A DNA stretch of 64,000 bases, taken from Flavobacteriaceae bacterium (GTDB taxonomy: Bacteria; Bacteroidota; Bacteroidia; Flavobacteriales; Flavobacteriaceae). Numbering within the stretch: the first letter of the stretch is position 1; the number at the start of each line of letters is the position of its first letter. The stretch is from the NCBI GenBank assembly GCA_013373385.1, contig JABXHX010000037.1:1-64000 (forward strand), in the 5' to 3' direction. The notes below the pieces were generated by a model that saw only the letters and a program-made list of their open reading frames with translations, did not search any database and had not been told where the DNA came from. The position numbers and the translations under genes were made by a program. Below are positions 37,124-45,810 of the stretch, piece by piece.

Positions 37124-37160
37124 AGGTGACATTTAAATGACGTAAGGAATTCGGTCACCT
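37124..37160. promoter_or_regulatory. Possible operator dyad of the XRE-type regulator
   Basis: AGGTGAC (37124-37130) and GTCACCT (37154-37160) are perfect inverted arms whose centres are 30 bp apart, about three helix turns. Between them is a 10-bp palindrome, CATTTAAATG. The dyad lies just upstream of the -7 element of the XRE gene, a suitable place for autoregulation. Confidence 0.5.
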
Positions 37161-37165
37161 CATCG

Positions 37166-37173
37166 TACATTTG
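37166..37173 (+). promoter_or_regulatory. Promoter of the XRE-CPBP operon (-7 element)
   Basis: TACATTTG is an exact TAnnTTTG match, giving a start near 37178 and a leader of about 15 bases before the ATG at 37193. Confidence 0.65.
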
Positions 37174-37192
37174 TGTCATCAAAAACAAGAAC

Positions 37193-37756
37193 ATGGAAAA
37201 TAATACTTTAGGTAAAAGATTAAAATACCAACGCTCGTTAAAAGGATATACACAAGAAGAACTTTCTGACGCTTCTAGTGTAGGAATTAGAACGATTCAG
37301 CGAATTGAAAAAGAAGAAGTTTCTCCGCATTTACAAACCGTAAAGTTATTGGCTGTAGGATTAGATGTTACTATAGAAGATTTAATGGTTATTGACAATC
37401 CGAATGAAGAAAAAATTCAAAAAAAATGGATGCTTTTATTACATGGTATTCCTTTTTTAGGATTTATCATTCCGTTTGGAAGCGTCCTTTTTCCAGTATT
37501 TTTATGGATACACAAATCGGATGACAACAAGATCTATGATTCGCATGGAAGAACCATCATAAATTTTCATAGCTCCATCTTATTGTATATTGTGATTTCT
37601 TTACTGTTATTTTTTCCTTTTCCTGGATACAATTTCTTTTTAACTGGAGGCATCATTTTATTTAGTCTTATTACCACAGTACTAAATATAATGTCTTCCT
37701 TAGAAAAAGGAACTTGCAATTATCCTCTTTCCATTTCATTTTTGAAAAAAATATAA
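37193..37756 (+). CDS. XRE-type HTH protein with a DUF4870-like membrane domain
   Basis: This 187-residue protein starts with an XRE/Cro helix-turn-helix at residues 6-62 (GKRLKYQRSLKGYTQEELSD, GIRTIQRIEKEEVSPHLQTV). After a linker the C-terminal half holds three or four hydrophobic segments, with a SHGRTIINFHSSI stretch that resembles the DUF4870 family. A DNA-binding domain tied to the membrane suggests a sensor-regulator, and the palindromic arms in front of it could be its operator. Two CPBP membrane proteases follow 25 bp downstream and may be its partners or targets. Function unknown. Confidence 0.8.
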   Translation: MENNTLGKRLKYQRSLKGYTQEELSDASSVGIRTIQRIEKEEVSPHLQTVKLLAVGLDVTIEDLMVIDNPNEEKIQKKWMLLLHGIPFLGFIIPFGSVLFPVFLWIHKSDDNKIYDSHGRTIINFHSSILLYIVISLLLFFPFPGYNFFLTGGIILFSLITTVLNIMSSLEKGTCNYPLSISFLKKI

Positions 37757-37781
37757 GTTCAACATTTAACACCTATTTATC

Positions 37782-38483
37782 ATGTTAGGATTATTAGTAA
37801 TTATAATAATCTCATGGATGCTACTGCATTTTATTGAGAAAAAAAACATCGAAGTATTAGGAGTCATTCCTACAAAAAAAAGAATCAGTCAATTTGTAAT
37901 TGGGTTTTTCGTAATAATTAGTTTCAACCTAATTGCTATACTTATAGAGTCTATTGTCTTAAATGCATCATGGAAACAAAATGACATCATACATTACAAC
38001 TTACTTTTTGATGCATTTGTTTATCATATCAGATCTGCACTTACAGAAGACTTGGTTTTTAGAGGAGCTATTTTATATATATTAATTCAAAGAATTGGCG
38101 CCAAAAAAGGAATCTTTATTTCTGCACTTGTATTTGGAGTATACCATATATTCTCATACGGAATGACAAACAGTAGTATTATTGCAATGCTTTATGTAAC
38201 GCTAATGACAGGTTTTACTGGTTATGTTTGGGCATATACTTTTTACAAAACAAAATCTATCATGTTAGGATTAGGTTTTCATCTTGGATACAATTATGTA
38301 ATGTCTATGTTTTACGAAAACCAACCGTATGGGCAATTGATTTTTCAAGAAGTATCGAAAATTCACTTAGAAGATTGGAATTGGTTGCTCTACAATATTC
38401 CAAAAGGATTATTCCCTTCAATATTGACTCTCATTTTTGTAAAACAGTATTTAAAATATCAAGCTAGAAAACAACAACAATAG
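37782..38483 (+). CDS. CPBP-family intramembrane protease (Abi-like), variant motif
   Basis: This 233-residue polytopic membrane protein has the CPBP (CAAX protease/bacteriocin-processing) motifs. Motif 1 is E89-D90-x3-R94 in TEDLVFRGA, where the usual second Glu is Asp. Motif 2 is H122 (VFGVYHIFS) and the last is H167 (GFHLGYNY). The family includes Rce1-like glutamate proteases and bacteriocin-immunity proteins. The substrate is unknown. It lies between an XRE-type membrane regulator and a second CPBP gene 2 bp downstream. Confidence 0.82.
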   Translation: MLGLLVIIIISWMLLHFIEKKNIEVLGVIPTKKRISQFVIGFFVIISFNLIAILIESIVLNASWKQNDIIHYNLLFDAFVYHIRSALTEDLVFRGAILYILIQRIGAKKGIFISALVFGVYHIFSYGMTNSSIIAMLYVTLMTGFTGYVWAYTFYKTKSIMLGLGFHLGYNYVMSMFYENQPYGQLIFQEVSKIHLEDWNWLLYNIPKGLFPSILTLIFVKQYLKYQARKQQQ

Positions 38484-38485
38484 TT

Positions 38486-39310
38486 ATGAAAAAGATTTTC
38501 AACACAAACCCTAACTTAGCTTCTTATTTGTTAGCAATGCTACTTTTTGGAATCGCATTAATTATAAGTACGATTTTAAACAAGGAAATCCTTAAAAGTT
38601 ACTTTCCGTATTCTGCTGTTATTTTACTAACAATTGCTACTTGGTTGTTATACAAACGAGAAGGGGTAACTTTAAATAAAATCGGGCTCAATCTTAATTT
38701 AAAAAACTGGTTATTGATTCCTTTAGGAATACTTATCGGTGCCGGAGCATTTTTATTGGCTAAATATCTTAGGGCTGTGTATTTGGGTGAAACCATCAAT
38801 TTAAGCACAGAAATAGATATTAAAACTATACTAATAGCTTTCTACTTAATTTTACCGACAGTAGCTGTTGAGGAACTGTTATTTAGAGGTTACCTTTTTA
38901 AGAAAACTACAGAACTTAGTTCCATAACAAAAGCCAATATCATTTTTTCTCTTTTATTCATGTCTATTCATGTACTAGACAGCAATGTTTTACAAAACCC
39001 TGGAATGATTGTTTTGCTGGTAATTTCCATTCCAGTTGGACATTTAATGTACGCTACTGCTTTTCTGAAATCGAAATCGATTCTTCTTCCAATCGGAATT
39101 CATCTAGGAAACAATTGGGCTACAAGGCATTTAATCACTACCAATTCAAATAGCGAAAGTATTTTATATATAACAGATAATGCTTCGTTTAATACCTGGC
39201 CTTCATTCATTTCGTTTGTTTTGCTATGGAACTTATTATTTCTAGTGGTAACTTTTATCATTTGGAAATTCGATTTTACTTGGTTCAAAAATCAGTTAAA
39301 ACAAGAATAA
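38486..39310 (+). CDS. CPBP-family intramembrane protease, canonical motif
   Basis: This 274-residue polytopic membrane protein has motif 1 E129-E130-x3-R134 in VEELLFRGYLF, H162 in SIHVLDSNV and a last histidine in GIHLGNNWA. It is the canonical version, unlike its neighbour, and has about seven hydrophobic segments. It follows the other CPBP gene by 2 bp, and the pair plus the XRE-type regulator look like one operon ending at a terminator at 39344-39369. A role in maturing or resisting secreted peptides is possible but unproven. Confidence 0.85.
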   Translation: MKKIFNTNPNLASYLLAMLLFGIALIISTILNKEILKSYFPYSAVILLTIATWLLYKREGVTLNKIGLNLNLKNWLLIPLGILIGAGAFLLAKYLRAVYLGETINLSTEIDIKTILIAFYLILPTVAVEELLFRGYLFKKTTELSSITKANIIFSLLFMSIHVLDSNVLQNPGMIVLLVISIPVGHLMYATAFLKSKSILLPIGIHLGNNWATRHLITTNSNSESILYITDNASFNTWPSFISFVLLWNLLFLVVTFIIWKFDFTWFKNQLKQE

Positions 39311-39343
39311 TTTGGTGCTATTCTTTTATTTTATTGATTTTAA

Positions 39344-39369
39344 AATCTCGCGTTAGCGGGATTTTTTTT
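39344..39369 (+). terminator. Intrinsic terminator of the CPBP operon
   Basis: AATCTCGC (39344-39351) pairs with GCGGGATT (39356-39363, one G-T pair) around GTTA, followed by eight T's. Confidence 0.85.
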
Positions 39370-39517
39370 GATTTCAATTTTCTTTTCAAAAATCAAAATC
39401 ATAATTTTTAAAATAAGGTCGTTTTTAAGCGTTTTAAGACACTTTTAAGTAATTAACAAATGTTGATATTTAACTTACAAATCTCATTTTCAAGTTTTAT
39501 CCAATTGCTTAATTTAT

Positions 39518-39525
39518 TAAATTTG
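39518..39525 (+). promoter_or_regulatory. Possible gyrB promoter (-7 element)
   Basis: TAAATTTG matches TAnnTTTG, but the -33 region has only a T-run (39495-39498). The leader to gyrB would be about 110 bases. It contains a small hairpin (TCGTCT 39538-39543 with AGACGA 39551-39556) followed by seven T's, a possible attenuator or terminator, and then a repeat. Confidence 0.4.
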
Positions 39526-39565
39526 TTAGGTATGAATTCGTCTTTTTTATAGACGATTTTTTTAA

Positions 39566-39612
39566 TTTCTCGATACGATTTCGGTTACAAATCGAAATCA
39601 CTCGAAATGACA
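39566..39612. repeat. Dyad repeat in front of gyrB
   Basis: GATTTCG (39577-39583) and CGAAATC (39593-39599) are perfect inverted arms. They are framed by TTTCTCGATACG and CTCGAAATGACA. The end resembles the TCGTAATGACA end of the element at 34895-34981, which suggests related dispersed repeats. Copies elsewhere cannot be counted from this window. Confidence 0.5.
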
Positions 39613-39630
39613 ATAAGTATTAATTTTTAA

Positions 39631-41577
<1,947 letters not shown>

Positions 41578-41608
41578 AAAGCATACGTAAAATATCGTAT
41601 TTTAACTA

Positions 41609-41643
41609 CAAACACATTATTTAATAATGTGTTTGCTTTTTTC
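41609..41643 (+). terminator. Intrinsic terminator of gyrB
   Basis: CAAACACATTA (41609-41619) pairs with TAATGTGTTTG (41625-41635), then C and six T's (interrupted only later). Confidence 0.88.
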
Positions 41644-41708
41644 TTACTATATTAGCCAAGTACAAATCAACTAATTATATCAAATAATTTTAACACAAAT
41701 TCTATATC

Positions 41709-42776
41709 ATGAAAAAGTACATTTTAATTTTTATTGGGGTATTTGCATTGAGTTTTAATGCAAAAGCACAAGACGGCTTTGAAAATATTTTATTAGCTGA
41801 CGGAGCTGATGCCAACAAGCTAATGCAAGCATATTTTGCTCCAGCAATGGAAGGTTTTATTTACGGAATGAACAATGGCTGGTACCATACTGCCAAAGTT
41901 CATAAAGTATTAGGCTTTGACTTAACTGTAGGATTGAGTGCCGCTAAAGTACCTTCTGAAAAAGAATTATTTAATATTTCTGCTTTAGGCTTAGCTTCGG
42001 TTTCATCGACTTCACCAACAGCATCTACTTTTGCCGGACCAAACGCTTCAACGACATTTACTGTAACAAAAACAGTAACGATTAACGACCCAAATTCTCC
42101 TGCAAACGGACAATCAAGAACTGTTACTGCAAATTTTGACACTCCTGGTGGGGTAACATCAGATTTACCTCTAAATGCTGTACCTGCACCCGTTGCTCAA
42201 TTAAATGTGGGACTACCTTTTAAAATGGAAGCTATGGTCCGCTTTTTCCCTGAAACTGCTATCGGTGATGATGGAGGATCAGCTAAAATGCTAGGATTGG
42301 GATTAAAAAAAGAAATTACTAGTTGGTTTGGTCCATTAGACAGATTACCTTTACACGTTTCTTTATTAGCCTCTTACACCTCTATGGATGTAAACTATGC
42401 TTTTGCAGATGCTAATTCTGGTAATTTCCAAATGGCAAATGCAGCAGCTTTGTTTGAATTACGTTCGTACACTGCACAAGCAATTGCTTCGTTAAACTTT
42501 CCTTTTATCAACATTTATGGTGGAATTGGGTATAGTAGCGGTAAATCTAATTTTAAAATGACAGGAACTTACAAAGGTGAATTTACTTATAATGAAGGTG
42601 GGCAATCTTACACATATACAGAATCTTTAACGCCTCCAAACATGGACTTTGAAGCTGGTGGCATGAAAACTACTATTGGTGCAAGAATTAGCCTATGGTT
42701 CTTAAAAATATTTGCTGATTATACCATCCAAGAGTACAATACAATTAGTGCTGGTGTTGCTTTAAGTATCAGATAA
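41709..42776 (+). CDS. Exported outer-membrane barrel protein (DUF6588-like)
   Basis: This 355-residue protein has a signal peptide ending about NAKAQ. It starts the mature chain with DGFENILLADGADANKLMQAYFAP and has a glycine- and aromatic-rich, strand-like body (GMNNGWYHTAKVHKVLGFDLTVG, NIYGGIGYSSGKSNFKM). It ends in a barrel-like TISAGVALSIR. It resembles the flavobacterial DUF6588 family of unknown function. An insert of about 60 residues rich in Thr/Ser/Asn (residues 95-150) could be a surface loop. It is a single gene with its own terminator. Confidence 0.8.
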   Translation: MKKYILIFIGVFALSFNAKAQDGFENILLADGADANKLMQAYFAPAMEGFIYGMNNGWYHTAKVHKVLGFDLTVGLSAAKVPSEKELFNISALGLASVSSTSPTASTFAGPNASTTFTVTKTVTINDPNSPANGQSRTVTANFDTPGGVTSDLPLNAVPAPVAQLNVGLPFKMEAMVRFFPETAIGDDGGSAKMLGLGLKKEITSWFGPLDRLPLHVSLLASYTSMDVNYAFADANSGNFQMANAAALFELRSYTAQAIASLNFPFINIYGGIGYSSGKSNFKMTGTYKGEFTYNEGGQSYTYTESLTPPNMDFEAGGMKTTIGARISLWFLKIFADYTIQEYNTISAGVALSIR

Positions 42777-42796
42777 TTTTAAACGACATATTTTAC

Positions 42797-42827
42797 AAAA
42801 AAGACTACGAAATTCGTAGTCTTTTTT
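42797..42827 (+). terminator. Intrinsic terminator after the outer-membrane protein gene
   Basis: AAGACTACGAA (42801-42811) and TTCGTAGTCTT (42813-42823) form a near-perfect palindrome flanked by A's and T's, so it may act in both directions. Confidence 0.85.
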
Positions 42828-42863
42828 AGTTTACTTAACTCCTAAATTTTCAATTATTTATAG

Positions 42864-42871
42864 TACTTTTG
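42864..42871 (+). promoter_or_regulatory. mdh promoter (-7 element)
   Basis: TACTTTTG matches TAnnTTTG and lies 38 bases before the mdh ATG. The -33 region is weak. Confidence 0.5.
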
Positions 42872-42908
42872 TACAACAAAATTTATTCAACACAAAATAT
42901 AATATAAA

Positions 42909-43835
42909 ATGAAAGTAACAGTAGTTGGGGCAGGTGCAGTTGGTGCAAGTTGTGCAGAATACATCGCTATTAAAAATTTCGCTTCAGAGGTAGTAATCTT
43001 AGACATTAAAGAAGGTTTTGCAGAAGGAAAAGCAATGGATTTAATGCAAACTGCATCGTTAAACGGATTTGACACCAAAATTACAGGATCTACAAACGAT
43101 TACTCTAAAACAGCAAATTCTGATATATGCGTAATTACTTCTGGTATTCCTAGAAAACCAGGTATGACCCGCGAAGAATTAATTGGAATCAATGCTGGTA
43201 TTGTTAAAAGTGTATCGACTAGTTTAATTGAGCATTCTCCTAATACAATCATCATTGTAGTTTCTAATCCAATGGACACCATGACCTATTTAGTACACAA
43301 AACTACTGGATTGCCTAAAAATAAAATTATTGGAATGGGTGGAGCTTTAGACTCTGCTCGTTTTAAATATAGATTGGCTGAAGCTTTAGACGCACCAATT
43401 TCTGATGTAGATGGAATGGTAATTGGCGGACACTCTGACAAAGGAATGGTTCCTTTAACTCGTTTAGCGACTAGAAATTCTGTTCCTGTTTCTGAATTCA
43501 TTTCTGAAGAAAGATTACAACAAGTATTAGAGGACACAAAAGTAGGTGGAGCGACCTTAACTGGTTTATTAGGAACATCTGCTTGGTATGCTCCTGGAGC
43601 TGCTGTATCTGGATTGGTTCAGGCCATTGCTTGTGACCAAAAGAAGATTTACCCTTGTTCAACATTATTAGAAGGAGAATACGGATTGAATGATTTATGC
43701 ATTGGAGTTCCTGTTATTTTAGGTAAAAACGGAATTGAAAAAGTTGTAGAAATTAATTTAAATGATGCTGAAAAAGCACATTTAGCAGAATCTGCTGCTG
43801 GAGTTCAAAAGACCAATGGACTGTTAGAATTGTAA
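42909..43835 (+). CDS. mdh: Malate dehydrogenase
   Basis: This 308-residue NAD-dependent enzyme of the LDH-like MDH group has the dinucleotide motif VVGAGAVGASCAEY. Its NAD-specificity aspartate is in VVILDIKEG, its substrate arginines in GIPRKPGMTREELIGIN, and its catalytic histidine in VIGGHSDKGMVP. It oxidises malate to oxaloacetate in the TCA cycle. The length fits the group (300-320). It is monocistronic between terminators. Confidence 0.95.
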   Translation: MKVTVVGAGAVGASCAEYIAIKNFASEVVILDIKEGFAEGKAMDLMQTASLNGFDTKITGSTNDYSKTANSDICVITSGIPRKPGMTREELIGINAGIVKSVSTSLIEHSPNTIIIVVSNPMDTMTYLVHKTTGLPKNKIIGMGGALDSARFKYRLAEALDAPISDVDGMVIGGHSDKGMVPLTRLATRNSVPVSEFISEERLQQVLEDTKVGGATLTGLLGTSAWYAPGAAVSGLVQAIACDQKKIYPCSTLLEGEYGLNDLCIGVPVILGKNGIEKVVEINLNDAEKAHLAESAAGVQKTNGLLEL

Positions 43836-43880
43836 TAAATTAGTATTTGGCTTTTTGCCTTTTGCTATTAGATATTTAGT

Positions 43881-43909
43881 AAAAAAACCAGCCAATTGGC
43901 TGGTTTTTT
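43881..43909. terminator. Bidirectional terminator between mdh and fhs
   Basis: CCAGCCAA (43888-43895) and TTGGCTGG (43896-43903) form a perfect palindrome, with A's on one side and T's on the other, ending both convergent genes. Confidence 0.88.
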
Positions 43910-43929
43910 CTTTTCTCTTTTCTAAAAAA

Positions 43930-45606
43930 CTATGACAATCCAGAAATTACACCATTATTATCTATCGTCATTCCTTCAGAAGCTGGTTTTCCAGGTAACC
44001 CAGGCATACGCATCATTTTTCCTAAAATAGGAATGATAAACTGTGCACCTGCGGCAATTTCTATTTCTCGAACCGTTACTTTAAACCCTGTTGGTCTTCC
44101 AATTAACTTCTCATCATCAGAAAAAGATTTTTGAGTCTTTGCCATACAAATGGCAAAATCATTAAATCCTAACTTGTCTATTCTACGTAAATTCAGTTCC
44201 GCCTTTTTATCATAAATCACTCCGTCTGCACCATAAATCTCTCTCGCAATAGTTTCAATCTTCTCTTTAACTGGGCTTTTCCAATCGTACAGTGGCTTAA
44301 ACTGCGTTGCTTTATTCTCTACTACATCGGCAACAGCAGCCGCTAATTCTTTTGTACCTTCTCCACCTTTAGCCCATCCTTCAGACAATACCGCATGCAC
44401 ACCTAACTTCGCACAAGTACCTTTGATAAACTGTACTTCTTCATCAGAATCAGAAATAAAAGAATTGATGGCAACAACAGGTTCAATATTAAATTTACGG
44501 ATGTTCTCAATATGTTTTTCTAAATTTTCAAATCCTGCTTTTACTCGCTCTATACTTGGTGTATTGTACTCTTCTTTAGATGCACCTCCATGATGACGTA
44601 ATGCTCTAATGGTTGCAACTAACACCACACATTTTGGGTTTAATCCTGCAAATGCCGATTTAATATTCAAGAATTTCTCAGCGCCCAAATCAGCCCCAAA
44701 ACCTGCCTCAGTAACTACATAATTAGACAATGACAATCCCATTTTAGTAGCCAAAACCGTATTAGTTCCTTGTGCAATATTTGCAAAAGGCCCGCCATGA
44801 ATAATTGCTGGGTTTTCTTCTAGTGTCTGTACCAAATTTGGTTTGATAGCGTCTTTCAATAAGATTGCCATGGCATTTTCTGCATTTAGGTCACGAGCAA
44901 AAACTGGTTTTTTATCAAAAGTAAATCCAACAAAAATATTACCTAAACGTTCTTTTAAATTATCAAAAGAAGTAGCCATGCAAAGAATAGCCATCACTTC
45001 TGAAGCTGGTGTAATATTAAAACCATCTTGTCTTGGAATTCCGTTTGCAGTTCCTCCTAAACCAATTGTAATATCACGCAAAGCTCTATCATTCATATCA
45101 ATCACACGTTTCCATAAAATAGTTCGTGGATCAATATTTAAGTTATTTACCTTACTCTGTAGATTGTTATCAATCAAAGCAGATAATAAATTATTTGCTT
45201 TTTCAACTGCATTAAAATCACCTGTAAAATGTAGATTGATATCTTCCATTGGCACTACTTGCGAGTGTCCACCCCCAGCTGCTCCACCTTTAATTCCAAA
45301 TACTGGACCTAAAGAAGGCTCTCTTAATACCACGGTGGCTTGTTTACCTATTTTATTTAACCCTTCAGTTAATCCAATAGAAACGGTTGTTTTACCTTCT
45401 CCTGCTGGAGTTGGTGTTAAGGCAGTTACTAATACAAGATTGTTTTGCTTTATTTTTTCTTGATCTATTAAATCTAAAGGTAATTTAGCTTTATACTTTC
45501 CGTACATTTCTATTGCATCTTCTTCTATATTTAGTTTAGATGCAATCTCTTTGACATGTACTAACTTTTTTGCTTGTGCAATTGCAATATCAGATTGATA
45601 AGACAT
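43930..45606 (-). CDS. fhs: Formate-tetrahydrofolate ligase
   Basis: This 558-residue enzyme makes 10-formyl-tetrahydrofolate from formate and ATP. The P-loop is TPTPAGEGKTTVSIGL, followed by REPSLGPVFGIKGGAAGGGHSQV-type conserved stretches, INPASEVMAI-like NITPASEVMAIL and the C-terminal PGLPGKPASEGMTID. The length matches the family (about 555). It feeds one-carbon units to purine and methionine metabolism. It is divergent from secDF. No regulatory signal was recognised with confidence. Confidence 0.97.
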   Translation of the reverse strand: MSYQSDIAIAQAKKLVHVKEIASKLNIEEDAIEMYGKYKAKLPLDLIDQEKIKQNNLVLVTALTPTPAGEGKTTVSIGLTEGLNKIGKQATVVLREPSLGPVFGIKGGAAGGGHSQVVPMEDINLHFTGDFNAVEKANNLLSALIDNNLQSKVNNLNIDPRTILWKRVIDMNDRALRDITIGLGGTANGIPRQDGFNITPASEVMAILCMATSFDNLKERLGNIFVGFTFDKKPVFARDLNAENAMAILLKDAIKPNLVQTLEENPAIIHGGPFANIAQGTNTVLATKMGLSLSNYVVTEAGFGADLGAEKFLNIKSAFAGLNPKCVVLVATIRALRHHGGASKEEYNTPSIERVKAGFENLEKHIENIRKFNIEPVVAINSFISDSDEEVQFIKGTCAKLGVHAVLSEGWAKGGEGTKELAAAVADVVENKATQFKPLYDWKSPVKEKIETIAREIYGADGVIYDKKAELNLRRIDKLGFNDFAICMAKTQKSFSDDEKLIGRPTGFKVTVREIEIAAGAQFIIPILGKMMRMPGLPGKPASEGMTIDNNGVISGLS

Positions 45607-45740
45607 TCGAAATTATTTTATGTATTAATGATTTTTTTATTATTTGGCGAGTAAATATATGAAAAATAAGGCGCTATTAAGTCAATTAATTTTAATCGGT
45701 TTAAAATCAAGAATCTTATCGTACAAATATGACAAAACAA

Positions 45741-45771
45741 TTGGCTAATCTTTTTTGAAATACTATATTTG
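45741..45771 (+). promoter_or_regulatory. secDF promoter
   Basis: TTG (45741-45743) and TATATTTG (45764-45771) are 20 bases apart, a full Bacteroidota consensus pair. A start near 45776 gives a leader of about 35 bases. Confidence 0.8.
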
Positions 45772-45810
45772 CACGTTTTTACAAAGAAGTCGATTAAAAT
45801 TTAAGAGAAG

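Noticed and set aside
44843..45463. A 206-codon open frame on the plus strand opposite fhs.
   Set aside because: It lies wholly inside a well-supported enzyme gene on the other strand, has no promoter or family resemblance, and its composition follows from the codon use of fhs.
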